From Lacisediminihabitans sp040549525 (GTDB taxonomy: Bacteria > Actinomycetota > Actinomycetes > Actinomycetales > Microbacteriaceae): DNA of 64,000 nt. The position numbers and the translations under genes were made by a program. Positions 26,569-35,507 of the stretch are shown piece after piece. Below the pieces are notes generated by a model. It was not told the origin of the DNA. It saw only the letters and a list, made by a program, of their open reading frames with translations, and ran no database searches. Positions within the stretch are counted from its first letter, which is position 1; every line of letters starts with the position of its first letter. Where the stretch lies: the NCBI RefSeq assembly GCF_040549525.1, contig NZ_JBEPTM010000006.1, forward strand, positions 124,001 through 188,000. Direction: 5' to 3'.

Positions 26569-26988
26569 ATGTCAACCACACGCTGGACCGATCGCGAGCT
26601 TCGCGATTTCGTCCTCAGCGCGCCCCTGCTCGATGGGGGAGAGAAGGTGCTTGCGGATGTCGCGCGCGCCCGTTTCATCGAGGAGCTCGGCATTCGCGTG
26701 GTGCCGGTAGTGCAGAAGTCAGTGCTCGCCACGGTCGGAGTCTCGACCTCGCCGGAGGGCGTCGCGCTTTTCGCGTGTGACCTCGTAGAGAATTCCCGCT
26801 GGGATTCCCGCCGGGACTGGCTGCTCATGTGCTCGTCGCCGTGGGGATTCCTCGCCGAGTGGGTGACGACGGACGTCGTGAAGTCGCACCGCGCGGCTAC
26901 TCGCCGGTCGAAGAAGGACCTCCGCGTGCTCGAGGGGATCGCCGAGGCATCCGCTCGTCGAGCGATCGACGGCCCCCCGGCGGAGTGA
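26569..26988 (+). CDS. hypothetical protein (139 aa)
   Basis: ATG 26569 has aaggag seven to eight bases upstream, so translation is credible. The protein is soluble, begins MSTTRWTDRELRDFVLS, has a central beta-rich section (VVPVVQKSVLATVGVS) and a basic C-terminal tail with SRRDW and RRSKKDL. No family is recognised. It lies between the gcvP-linked repeats and the palindromic element at 27044 and has no obvious partner. Confidence 0.65.
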   Translation: MSTTRWTDRELRDFVLSAPLLDGGEKVLADVARARFIEELGIRVVPVVQKSVLATVGVSTSPEGVALFACDLVENSRWDSRRDWLLMCSSPWGFLAEWVTTDVVKSHRAATRRSKKDLRVLEGIAEASARRAIDGPPAE

Positions 26989-27043
26989 GCTCCGGCTTGG
27001 CGATGTGTCCCGTCAGGACCGTAGTACCGCTTCCGGGGCGTAA

Positions 27044-27083
27044 ACGGACATTCCGGGCTGGCACGCTGGCCCGGAATGTCCGC
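27044..27083. repeat. 40-bp palindromic element, family B copy 1
   Basis: Arms CGGACATTCCGGG (27045-27057) and CCCGGAATGTCCG (27070-27082) pair perfectly over 13 bp around CTGGC-AC-GCTGG. The same 40-base layout (xCGG..GGGCYGGC..GCYGGCCC..CCGC) recurs at 47456-47495 and 57621-57660, each just after a gene end. It probably acts as a hairpin in the 3' end of the upstream transcript. Confidence 0.8.
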
Positions 27084-27091
27084 GCACGCCC

Positions 27092-27244
27092 GGCCTGAGG
27101 TGCGGCTCGGCTGGAGCTGCAGTCCGGCTGGAGCTGCAGTCCGGCTGGAGCTGCAGTCCTGCTGGAGCTGCAGTCCGACCTGAGGTGCGGGCCGGCTGGA
27201 GCTGCAGTCCGGCTGGAGCTGCAGTCGGGTTGGAGGTGCGGTCG
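27092..27244. repeat. 17-bp tandem repeat array, nine units
   Basis: Nine consecutive 17-base units with consensus GGCTGGAGCTGCAGTCC run from 27092 to 27244. Units 2, 3, 4 and 7 are identical; units 1, 6 and 9 are variants with GAGGTGCGG. Each standard unit carries the self-complementary CTGCAG. No spacers exist, so it is not CRISPR. It lies after the palindrome at 27044 and 48 bases before the stop of the convergent CPBP gene. The variant units alternate in a pattern suggesting expansion of a larger block. Confidence 0.9.
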
Positions 27245-27291
27245 GGCAGGGCGACATTGCCGGGACGAGGCTCGCCAACGGACTCCTGCCG

Positions 27292-28101
27292 CTACTGCGC
27301 GACGCCGAACAACCCCGGGAACGCGGATGCCGCCCACGGGTACCCCACGAAGATCGCCGTGTCGATCACGAAGTGTGCAATCACGAGGGGGAGCACCCGG
27401 CCGTAGCGGGTGTACAGCCAGCCGAACAGCGCGCCCATCGCGAAGTTGCCGACGAAGGCCCCGAAGCCCTGGTACAGGTGGTAGGTGCCCCTGAGGAGCG
27501 CGGCAGACAGGATGATCGGCCACGTCTTCCAGCCCAGATCGCGCAACCGGGCGAAGAGGTAGCCGATGACGATCAGCTCTTCCTGGAGGCCCGCGCGGAG
27601 GGCCGAGAGCACGAGGATCGGGATGGTCCACCAATAGGTGTCGAGAGGGGACGCGGACACCGTCACGCCGATACCGAGGGCCTTGCCTCCCAGGTAGACG
27701 AAGATGCCGGGGATCCCGATCAGGAGCGCTAGTCCCAGCCCGAGCAGGGAATCACGGCCAGGACGGTCGAAGGCGAGCCCGAGGCGGGCGAGGTGTGGTC
27801 GCGCCGTCTGCCACAGCAGGAAGCAGACGAGGGCGACCGGCACCAGATCGAAGAAGATGGCGAGGAACTGGTAGATGAAGTCGAAAATCGCCCGCGTGTT
27901 GAGCGAATTATTGAGGGATTGCACCTGCTGGGAGAGGGGTGTGGGTCTCGTGAGACTGTCGGCGAGGGACACGATCGAATAGACCGCCGATGCGCCGAGC
28001 GACAGGCCGAGCACGAGAACGATCTCGCCCCTGATCCGCCGCTGCGATGGTCCATCCACCGGGTCGAAATTTGTGGAATCCGACAAAGGTGGCGCTGGCA
28101 C
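27292..28101 (-). CDS. CPBP family intramembrane metalloprotease (Abi/CAAX-like)
   Basis: 269-aa membrane protein with about seven to eight hydrophobic segments. The three motifs of the CPBP family are recognisable in degenerate form: LQEELIVIGYLFARL (EE pair), LLRGTYHLYQG (His) and VIAHFVIDTAIFVG (His). The usual EExxxR reads EELIVIGYL, so activity is likely but not certain. GTG 28101 is leaderless, with TAGCAT seven bases upstream. It is divergent from the peptide transporter. Confidence 0.85.
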   Translation of the reverse strand: MPAPPLSDSTNFDPVDGPSQRRIRGEIVLVLGLSLGASAVYSIVSLADSLTRPTPLSQQVQSLNNSLNTRAIFDFIYQFLAIFFDLVPVALVCFLLWQTARPHLARLGLAFDRPGRDSLLGLGLALLIGIPGIFVYLGGKALGIGVTVSASPLDTYWWTIPILVLSALRAGLQEELIVIGYLFARLRDLGWKTWPIILSAALLRGTYHLYQGFGAFVGNFAMGALFGWLYTRYGRVLPLVIAHFVIDTAIFVGYPWAASAFPGLFGVAQ

Positions 28102-28217
28102 GGTTTCGATGCTACGCCCTCCATTCGGTCAGTTCACACTTTGAGACACCGCGGAATCGCAATATTTGTGCGAAATCTCCTGCGATCGCGCAATGAATCT
28201 TCCCCGAGCGCAACAAT

Positions 28218-28246
28218 TTGTTAGGTCTGTTACCACTGTGTAACGT
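28218..28246 (+). promoter_or_regulatory. candidate promoter and palindrome of the peptide transporter operon
   Basis: TTGTTA (28218-28223) and TAACGT (28241-28246) are spaced 17 bp apart. Overlapping them is the inverted repeat GTTAC-N6-GTAAC (28229-28244), which could be an operator. It leaves a leader of about 105 bases before the TTG start at 28358. The rest of the 28102-28357 spacer shows no further structure that I can name. Confidence 0.4.
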
Positions 28247-28357
28247 TTGCCTCTACAGTTTGGCTCGGGGAGCACCCCCTACTTAGGGTTCTTCTATCTA
28301 GCGCGGCAAAACGCTCAGGATCGTGCTGCCGTTTGCTCATCTTGCACAGGAGGAAAA

Positions 28358-30130
28358 TTGAAAATCAGAGGAAGATTGGCGCGCAATGCGATCGCAGTCG
28401 TCGCCATCGCCGGCGCCACGGCATTCGCGCTCGCCGGGTGCACAACATCCGGTACGCCGACCCCCACCACAGCAAAGGGCGGAACCGTCACGGTGGCCAC
28501 GGTGAACGACTTCACGTCGTTCAACTACAACACTCCGGACGGCAACCTCGACACCAACGGGTTCGTGTCCTACATGACCACCGGCGGTTTCTACTATGTC
28601 GACCCGAAGTTCAAGGTCATCTACGACAAGTCATTCGGAACTCTGACCAAGACGTCGGATTCGCCGCTGACCGTCAAGTACACGCTCAAGAAGGGCCTCA
28701 AGTGGTCCGACGGCAAGCCGATCACCGCGGATGACATGGCCCTCACCTGGGCGATCAGCACCGGCTTCTACGACTCCGGAACCACGAACGACAACGGTGA
28801 CGTCACCTCCGGTACCAACTACTTCTCCACCGCCGGAAGCACCGTCGCCCTCAACGGGCCCTCCTTCCCGGTTATCAGCTCCGACGACCTCTCGATGACG
28901 ATGAAGTACACCGACCCCTACGTCGACTACGCGATCTTCTCCCCGATCTCGCAGCCGGCTCATGTCGTCGCCGAGAAGGCCGGCCTCAAGAGTGCGGCCG
29001 ACCTCACCGCGCTGCTCAAGAAGCTGCCGAAGGGTGACTCGGCCAAGCCGGCCGCTGCCGACCCGACACTGCAGAAGGCTGCCGAGTTCGTCAACCGCGG
29101 ATACGACGTCACGGCGATGCCGACCGACAAGTCGCTTCTCGTCTCCAGCGGACCGATGGTCGTTTCCGACTTCGTCCCCACCCAGTCCCTCACCCTGGTG
29201 AAGAACAAGTACTACACGGGTGACCATGAGTCCAAGGTCGACAAGATCGTGCTCCGCAACATTCCGGACGCCAACGCGCAGGTCTCCGCACTTGCGAACG
29301 GCGAGGTCGACGTGATCAACCCGCAGGCATCTGCCGACACGCTCACCGCCCTCAAGGCGACGAGCGCGAAGGTGATCGTCGGAGCCCAGGCGTCCTACGA
29401 CCATCTCGACCTGTCGTTCAACGCCCCGGTGTTCCAGGACGCGAAGGTGCGTGAGGCGTTCCTCAAGACCATCCCGCGCCAGCAGATCCTCGACGCGATC
29501 GTCACGCCGGTCGACCCCAAGGCGAAGGTGCTCGACTCCGAGCAGTTCCTGCCGCAGCAGTCCGGCTACGCCGACTCGGTCAAGGGCAACGGTTCTTCCG
29601 CCTACGACAAGGTCGACATCGAGGGAGCCAAGACGCTCCTCGCCGGCGCGACCCCGACGATCAAGTTGATGTACAACACCAAGAATCCGAACCGCGTCGA
29701 TGAGTTCCAGGCCATCCAGGCCTCGGCCACGAAGGCCGGCTTCAAGATCGTGGATGCCGGATCGCCCGACTGGAGCAAGAAGCTCGGCGACGGAACCTAC
29801 GACGCAGTTCTCTTCGGTTGGATCAACCCGGGCTTCGGCTATGCCGGTGTCCCGCAGATCTGGTCGACCGACGGTGGCGGAAACTACAACGCCTACAAGG
29901 GAACGGACAAGCTGGCTCTCTCGACCCAGTCGATCCTCGACACCAAGAAGATCGATCCGATCCTGCAGAAGATGGACAAGCAGGCGTTCGATGACGCCTA
30001 CGGTCTTCCTCTGTTCCAGCTGCCCGGCATCACCGGAGTAACGAGTCGCATCACCGGTGTCGACACGTACTTCGCCGGCCAGACCGGCCCATTCTGGAAC
30101 TTCTGGGAGTGGACCGTCAAGGGTAAGTAG
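28358..30130 (+). CDS. oligopeptide ABC transporter substrate-binding lipoprotein
   Basis: 590-aa family 5 extracellular solute-binding protein. The signal peptide ends in lipobox LAGC (Cys28). Typical blocks are VKYTLKKGLKWSDGKPITADD, PISQPAHVV and a C-terminal LFQLPGITG. The start is a TTG at 28358, preceded by a perfect AGGAGG four bases upstream; frames further upstream lack a signal peptide. It is first in an operon with two permeases (30337, 31869) and an ATPase (33670). A strong hairpin follows its stop. It is clearly paralogous to the protein at 35508 (shared NGSSAY..VDIEGAKTLLA). Confidence 0.93.
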   Translation: MKIRGRLARNAIAVVAIAGATAFALAGCTTSGTPTPTTAKGGTVTVATVNDFTSFNYNTPDGNLDTNGFVSYMTTGGFYYVDPKFKVIYDKSFGTLTKTSDSPLTVKYTLKKGLKWSDGKPITADDMALTWAISTGFYDSGTTNDNGDVTSGTNYFSTAGSTVALNGPSFPVISSDDLSMTMKYTDPYVDYAIFSPISQPAHVVAEKAGLKSAADLTALLKKLPKGDSAKPAAADPTLQKAAEFVNRGYDVTAMPTDKSLLVSSGPMVVSDFVPTQSLTLVKNKYYTGDHESKVDKIVLRNIPDANAQVSALANGEVDVINPQASADTLTALKATSAKVIVGAQASYDHLDLSFNAPVFQDAKVREAFLKTIPRQQILDAIVTPVDPKAKVLDSEQFLPQQSGYADSVKGNGSSAYDKVDIEGAKTLLAGATPTIKLMYNTKNPNRVDEFQAIQASATKAGFKIVDAGSPDWSKKLGDGTYDAVLFGWINPGFGYAGVPQIWSTDGGGNYNAYKGTDKLALSTQSILDTKKIDPILQKMDKQAFDDAYGLPLFQLPGITGVTSRITGVDTYFAGQTGPFWNFWEWTVKGK

Positions 30131-30138
30131 CACCACCA

Positions 30139-30182
30139 CGGTGACCTGCGGCTCTCGGTACACGACGAGCCGCAGGTCACCG
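30139..30182 (+). terminator. 16-bp perfect hairpin after the binding-protein gene
   Basis: CGGTGACCTGCGGCTC (30139-30154) pairs perfectly with 30167-30182 around a 12-base loop, followed only by CTTTC. Between a binding-protein gene and its permease, such stems usually protect the upstream mRNA and reduce read-through, which gives excess binding protein. A smaller stem GTCCGT/ACGGAC (about 30236-30252) lies further into the 206-base spacer. Confidence 0.7.
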
Positions 30183-30336
30183 CTTTCACGCCGCCGGGCG
30201 AATCCCTGGTGGCGTGGGTAAGATTCTTCAGGCCCGTCCGTCACAAACGGACCGTGGACCCCCGTAACATTTCCAGTGCCGGGGAGGCGACGAAGCCTTC
30301 CGTACCGGATAACCGAACCAGCAAGGTACCTATTCG

Positions 30337-31869
30337 ATGGTGAGTTTCATCCTGCGGCGAATTCTCGTCTCAGTCCTCGTGCTGATCGCGGCGTCGTTCA
30401 TCATGTACATGTTGACCGCGTATTCGGCGCACCCCCTCGATGACCTGTTGCAGAGCAACGCTCTCAACAAGCAGAAGCTCATCCAGGCCCGCATCCAGGC
30501 CCTGCAGCTGGATGTCCCGCCCCCGCTGCGTTGGTTCCTCTGGATCGGCGGCGCCGCGAAGTGCCTCATCCCCCTCGCGAACTCCTGCGACCTCGGACAG
30601 ACCATCTCTAACGCGGAAGTCATCGACATCCTGCCCCGGGCGATGCAGTCGACCGTGCAGCTCGTCGCCGGTGCACTGATCCTCGCGATCATCCTCGGTC
30701 TGGCTCTCGGCATCATCACCGCCCTTCGCCAGTACAGCGGACTCGACAACGTCGTGACCTTCACGAGCTTCTTCCTCTTCTCGCTTCCCTCGTTCCTCAT
30801 CGCGGTGCTCCTCAAGGAGTTCATCGCCATCGGGTTCAATGACTTCCTCGATAAGCCGATCATCGCGATCGGGGTCGTGATAGCGATCGGGTTGGTGCTT
30901 GGGCTCGTCGTCCAATCGATTATCGGCGGCGAGATGAGGCGAAGACTCATCGTGGGCGGTGCAACCGCCGTGATCTCGGCGATCGTCCTGTACGCGATCT
31001 CCCTGTCCGGATGGCTGCTGCACCCCGGCCTCGGGCCGATCGGCATCTTCATGCTCGCCGGGGGCATCGGTGTGGGCACGACCGCGCTCGTCGCGGGGCT
31101 CCGAAACCGTCGAGCGCTCATCACGGCCGGAATCAACGTGGTGGTCGCGATGATCGCCTACTTCAGCCTGCAGGGCCTGTTCAACATCTCCTCCGCCGGC
31201 ACACTCGTCATCCTCGCGATCGTCACCGTGGCAGTCGGTGTCGTCACCGGCTTCCTGATGGGCGGCTACGACCGCGGACAGTCGATACGGGTCGGAGCGA
31301 TCACGGCGGCGCTCTCCGGCGGACTGGTGCTGCTCGACCGCTTCATGCAGTCGTGGCCGCTGTACCTCAGCGACACCAACAATCGCCCGATCGCGACCGT
31401 TGGCAACCAGACGCCGAACCTGGGTGGCAACGTCTGGGAGTCGGGGATCGACACCTTCACCCACTTCCTGCTTCCGACGATCGCCCTTCTGCTCATCTCG
31501 TTCGCCAGCTACACGCGCTACGCCCGCGCCGGCATGCTGGAGACGATGGGCCAGGACTACGTGCGCACCGCCCGTGCCAAGGGCCTTCCCGAGCGCACCG
31601 TCGTCGTGCGCCACGCGTTCCGCAACATGCTCATTCCCATCACGACCCTCGTCGCCTTCGACGTCGGGGCCCTGCTCGGTGGGGCGATCATCACGGAATC
31701 GATCTTCGGCATCCCCGGTATGGGCCAGTTGTTCTTCGCCGGCCTCGGCCGCGGAGACCTCAACCCGGTGATGGGGTACTTCATCGTGATCGCCGGTATG
31801 GCGATCCTCTTCAACTTCCTTGCCGACCTGGCCTACGCGGCCCTCGACCCGAGAGTGAGGGTTCGCTGA
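30337..31869 (+). CDS. peptide ABC transporter permease, unusually long DppB type
   Basis: 510-aa permease. The N-terminus (FILRRILVSVLVLIAASFIMYML) and C-terminal half (EAA-like loop GLPERTVVVRHAFRNMLIPITTL, then IFGIPGMGQLFF) are standard DppB/OppB. These permeases normally have about 310-340 residues; here roughly 170 extra residues (about 175-345) with five or so additional hydrophobic segments are inserted between the first helices and the EAA region. ATG 30337 has only a weak aagg upstream. Its TGA overlaps the next start (TGATG). Confidence 0.9.
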   Translation: MVSFILRRILVSVLVLIAASFIMYMLTAYSAHPLDDLLQSNALNKQKLIQARIQALQLDVPPPLRWFLWIGGAAKCLIPLANSCDLGQTISNAEVIDILPRAMQSTVQLVAGALILAIILGLALGIITALRQYSGLDNVVTFTSFFLFSLPSFLIAVLLKEFIAIGFNDFLDKPIIAIGVVIAIGLVLGLVVQSIIGGEMRRRLIVGGATAVISAIVLYAISLSGWLLHPGLGPIGIFMLAGGIGVGTTALVAGLRNRRALITAGINVVVAMIAYFSLQGLFNISSAGTLVILAIVTVAVGVVTGFLMGGYDRGQSIRVGAITAALSGGLVLLDRFMQSWPLYLSDTNNRPIATVGNQTPNLGGNVWESGIDTFTHFLLPTIALLLISFASYTRYARAGMLETMGQDYVRTARAKGLPERTVVVRHAFRNMLIPITTLVAFDVGALLGGAIITESIFGIPGMGQLFFAGLGRGDLNPVMGYFIVIAGMAILFNFLADLAYAALDPRVRVR

Positions 31870-32936
31870 TGTCCAACGACGAATCGACCACACTGGCCGC
31901 AGAGGCCATCATCTCCGAGAACAAGCCGCCCGAGAGCCAGGGTCGTTTGATCTTCAAGCGGTTCATGGGCAACAAGGTGGCTGTCGGAGCTCTCGTCCTG
32001 GTCTTCCTGATCGTGATCTTCTCGATCTCCGCTATCGGACTCGGTCCGATCCACGGCTGGTGGAAGTACGGCTACACCGATCTCAATGACCAGCAGAACC
32101 AGGGCGCACCGACGATGTCGCTGCTGCCCAAGTGGCTCGGCGGCACCGGGATCGAGATCGGCAATCACCCCTTCGGGCAGAATCGCATCGGCAAGGACTA
32201 CTTCGCCATGACGATGCGGGGAATCCAGAACTCAGCCCTGGTGATGGTGGTGCTCGGCTCGATCGCTACTTTCATCGGCGTATTCGTCGGGGCGATCGCC
32301 GGTTACTATCGCGGCAAGACCGATGCGATCCTCATGCGCATCACCGACGTCTTCATCGTGATCCCAGCCCTCGTCATCGGTGCCGTCGTCGGAAACGCCT
32401 TCGGTGGATTCGGAGCGCCGACGCTGGCGATCATGCTCGGGTTCTTCTCCTGGATGGGCATCGCGCGACTGGTGCGCGGCGAGTTCCTCTCCCTTCGCGA
32501 GCGCGAGTTCGTCGAGGCGGCCCGGGTGGCCGGGGCATCCGATGCGCGGATCATCTTCCGCCACATCCTCCCCAATGCCCTCGGCGTGGTGATCGTGAGT
32601 GCGACGCTGATCATGGCATCCGCCATCCTTCTTGAGACGGCGCTGAGCTACCTCGGTTTCGGTATCCGGGCACCCGATGTCTCCCTCGGCAACCTGATCT
32701 CGGACAACCAGTCGGCCTTCCAGACCCGACCGTGGCTGTTCTGGTGGCCCGCGCTGTTCATCGTGTCGCTCGCGCTCCTCGTCAACTTCGTCGGTGACGG
32801 TTTGCGGGATGCCTTCGACCCGCGGCACCGCCGGTTCAAGCTGCGTCGCATGCAGGAGGAACGCCCGAGTATCGCCGAAGACGAGAACGTGCGTGCCGGC
32901 GACGACAGCGACCTGATCGACCCCGGCACGAAGTGA
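31869..32936 (+). CDS. peptide ABC transporter permease, DppC type
   Basis: 355-aa permease with the N-terminal DppC/OppC first helix after a 45-residue cytoplasmic tail, a periplasmic loop, and the inner-membrane permease domain. The EAA loop reads LREREFVEAARVAGASDARIIFRHILPN, and YLGFGIRAPDVSLGNLI follows as usual. ATG 31869 overlaps the stop of the first permease. The charged C-terminal extension (about 40 residues) is longer than in most relatives. Confidence 0.95.
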   Translation: MSNDESTTLAAEAIISENKPPESQGRLIFKRFMGNKVAVGALVLVFLIVIFSISAIGLGPIHGWWKYGYTDLNDQQNQGAPTMSLLPKWLGGTGIEIGNHPFGQNRIGKDYFAMTMRGIQNSALVMVVLGSIATFIGVFVGAIAGYYRGKTDAILMRITDVFIVIPALVIGAVVGNAFGGFGAPTLAIMLGFFSWMGIARLVRGEFLSLREREFVEAARVAGASDARIIFRHILPNALGVVIVSATLIMASAILLETALSYLGFGIRAPDVSLGNLISDNQSAFQTRPWLFWWPALFIVSLALLVNFVGDGLRDAFDPRHRRFKLRRMQEERPSIAEDENVRAGDDSDLIDPGTK

Positions 32937-32956
32937 CCGACCGGCGAATCGCCCGG

Positions 32957-33583
32957 TTAGGCGATGAGAAGCGCCGGTACCGAGGCGACGAGCAGCGCAG
33001 CGAGAGCGGCTATCGAGTACCAGTGCCAGCGCGTCGTCACCGTGGTGGAGTCGGCGACACCGGCCTCGATCTGCCCGGATACCTGCAGCAGCTCCCAGCG
33101 CGATCGCACCACCTCGGCCGCAGCGCCGGACTCGCTCGACGGAAGGTCACCCGGACGCACCTTGTTGGTGCTGTGTGGCGCTGTGCGACGGATCTCGCGC
33201 TCGGCAACAGCCGCACTGCGGTATCCGAACGATCTTCCGGGCGACGGAGCAACCCACACCTCGATCTTCCGTCCGGGAGTGAAGAGCGTGAGGGCGAACT
33301 TCGTGTCGATGTTCACGAGGGCGTTCCAGGGCACCTGCACGGCACGAAATGGATTCGTCACGACCACGCCCTCGTCACTCACCACGAGCAGTGGTCGCCA
33401 GAGCGCCTCCCAGACCAGCAGGTTCACGAGAGCCAGCGGCACGAGGTAGGCGAGCTGTTCCGGTCGATTGATGAAGAAGAGCGACACGGCGATGGTCAGG
33501 GAGATCACCCAGGCTCCGATCGCTATCGTGCGATTGAAGCGGGAGGCGATGGTCTCTCGCTCTGGACCGGGCAACTGGGGCAT
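32957..33583 (-). CDS. PH-domain-like membrane protein
   Basis: 208 aa. Two N-terminal transmembrane helices (residues 18-36 and 42-60) lead into a beta-rich domain (LLVVSDEGVVVTNPFRAVQVPWNALV) typical of bacterial PH-domain proteins of Micrococcales, and one C-terminal helix (187-207) closes it. Members are often called PH domain-containing protein; the function is unknown. It lies in reverse orientation between the DppC permease and the ATPase gene of the peptide transporter, so it splits that operon. Confidence 0.8.
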   Translation of the reverse strand: MPQLPGPERETIASRFNRTIAIGAWVISLTIAVSLFFINRPEQLAYLVPLALVNLLVWEALWRPLLVVSDEGVVVTNPFRAVQVPWNALVNIDTKFALTLFTPGRKIEVWVAPSPGRSFGYRSAAVAEREIRRTAPHSTNKVRPGDLPSSESGAAAEVVRSRWELLQVSGQIEAGVADSTTVTTRWHWYSIAALAALLVASVPALLIA

Positions 33584-33669
33584 ATCCCCATCGTCTCAGG
33601 CCCGGCTCGAAATCCCCACACAGCCCCATCCCGGAACTCCGGCGCACGTATTGCACGAAAGGCACACTC

Positions 33670-35451
33670 ATGACCGCGACCCCCGCGACCGCTTCGACGG
33701 ATGCTGCCACCCCGGTTCTCGAGGTGACCGATCTCAATGTCGACTTCGGCGTCGACAACCAGTGGGTGCCGGCCGCCCGCCACATGAACTACCGGATCAT
33801 GCCGGGCGAGGTGCTCGCACTCGTCGGTGAGTCCGGTTCGGGCAAGAGCGCCTCATCGATGGCCCTTCTCGATCTTCTGCCCTCCAACAGCCGCATCCGG
33901 GGCAGCATCAAGCTGAATGGCGAGGAGATCACCGGCATCCGCGCGAACCAGATGCGACGCATCCGCGGCGGGGAGATCGCGGTGATCTTCCAGGAGCCGA
34001 TGACGGCGCTGAACCCCGTCTACACGGTCGGTTCCCAGATCATCGAGACCCTTCGCGTTCACTACGGCATCGCTCCGTCGGAGGCGAAGAAGCGCGCGAT
34101 CGAGCTGCTCGGCATGGTCGAGCTTCCGGATCCGCTCAAGGCATTCAACTCCTACCCGCACCAACTGTCGGGCGGCCAGCGCCAGCGTGCGATGATCGCG
34201 CAGTCGATCTCCTGCGACCCGACGCTGCTCATCGCCGACGAGCCGACGACCGCCCTGGATGTGACGGTGCAGGCCGAGATCCTCGACCTGCTTCGCAGCC
34301 TGCGCGACCGGCTCAAGAGCGCCATCCTTTTGATCACCCACGACATGGGCGTCGTGGCAGACATCGCGGACTACATCGCCGTGATGAAGGATGGCGTGAT
34401 CGTGGAGACGGGAACGGCGCTCGAGATCTTCTCCAACCCCCAACATCCCTATACCAAGGCACTTCTGGCCGCGGTGCCGCACCTCGGACAGCGCGCGGGA
34501 GCAGAGATCGACACGACCGCGGCTCTTGCGGCCGAGACGCCAGACGCGCGTGAGCGGATCTCGATCAACGACCGCGCTGTCGAAGCATCCCGGGTCGCTG
34601 CCGCGCGGGACACCCGACCGGTCGTGCTCGATTTCGACGATGTGGTGATCGAGTACCCGAAGCACGGTCGAGTGCCGGCCTTCCGTGCCGTCGATCACGT
34701 CGACCTGAAGGTGCACTCCGGCGAGGTCGTCGGCCTCGTCGGCGAGTCCGGTTCGGGCAAGACGACCCTCGGTCGCGCCGCGATCGGGCTGCTTCCGATC
34801 ACCGAGGGCACCCTCACTGTCACCGGCCAGAACATCTCGAAGGCCAACCGCGACGAGATCCGCCAGCTGCACAAGAAGGCCGGCATCGTCTTCCAGGACC
34901 CCGCCTCGTCCCTCAACCCGCGGATGCCGGTCGGTGACAGCATCGGCGAACCGCTTCTCCTCGCCAAGCAGATGAAGGGCCAGGCGCTGTTCAACGAGGT
35001 CGAGCGGCTGCTCGACAGCGTCGAACTGCCGCGCGCCTATCGCGGGCGCTTTCCCCACGAGCTCTCCGGTGGGCAGAAGCAGCGTGTCGGCATCGCCCGG
35101 GCGATCGCGCTGAAGCCGCAGCTGTTGATCGCGGATGAGCCCACGAGCGCGCTCGACGTGTCGGTGCAGGCCAGGGTGCTCGAACTTCTGCAGGGCCTGC
35201 AACGCGAAATGCAGTTCGCCTGCCTCTTCATCACCCACGACCTCGCCGTCATCGACGTGCTCGCCAACCGCATCGCAGTGATGCACCAGGGCAAGCTGGT
35301 GGAGGTGGGAACCCGCGACGAGATCCTGCGCAACCCGAAGCAGCCCTACACCCAACGCCTGCTGGCCGCGGTTCCGCTTCCCGACCCCATCCTGCAGCGT
35401 GAGCGCCGCGAGACCCGGCGCGAACTGTTGCGAGCGGGATCCTCCGAGTAG
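33670..35451 (+). CDS. peptide ABC transporter ATP-binding protein, fused DppD-DppF
   Basis: 593-aa protein with two complete ABC domains. Domain 1 (about residues 15-275): Walker A GESGSGKSASS, signature LSGGQRQR, Walker B LLIADEPTTALD, and an oligopeptide-type tail NPQHPYTKALLAAVP. Domain 2 (about 315-580): GESGSGKTTLG, LSGGQKQR, LLIADEPTSALD and NPKQPYTQRLLAAVP. Both sites look catalytic. ATG 33670 has gaaagg upstream, and the gene must have its own promoter or bridge the reverse PH-domain gene. It powers the permeases at 30337 and 31869. Confidence 0.96.
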   Translation: MTATPATASTDAATPVLEVTDLNVDFGVDNQWVPAARHMNYRIMPGEVLALVGESGSGKSASSMALLDLLPSNSRIRGSIKLNGEEITGIRANQMRRIRGGEIAVIFQEPMTALNPVYTVGSQIIETLRVHYGIAPSEAKKRAIELLGMVELPDPLKAFNSYPHQLSGGQRQRAMIAQSISCDPTLLIADEPTTALDVTVQAEILDLLRSLRDRLKSAILLITHDMGVVADIADYIAVMKDGVIVETGTALEIFSNPQHPYTKALLAAVPHLGQRAGAEIDTTAALAAETPDARERISINDRAVEASRVAAARDTRPVVLDFDDVVIEYPKHGRVPAFRAVDHVDLKVHSGEVVGLVGESGSGKTTLGRAAIGLLPITEGTLTVTGQNISKANRDEIRQLHKKAGIVFQDPASSLNPRMPVGDSIGEPLLLAKQMKGQALFNEVERLLDSVELPRAYRGRFPHELSGGQKQRVGIARAIALKPQLLIADEPTSALDVSVQARVLELLQGLQREMQFACLFITHDLAVIDVLANRIAVMHQGKLVEVGTRDEILRNPKQPYTQRLLAAVPLPDPILQRERRETRRELLRAGSSE

Positions 35452-35507
35452 TGCACGAGGGCTGAGGACTGTCGGGCGCCGCGCAGCCGATCGCTACGAT
35501 GGATCGG

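Noticed and set aside
27092..27244. CRISPR array
   Set aside because: Units are 17 bp, directly adjacent, with no spacers and no cas genes nearby.
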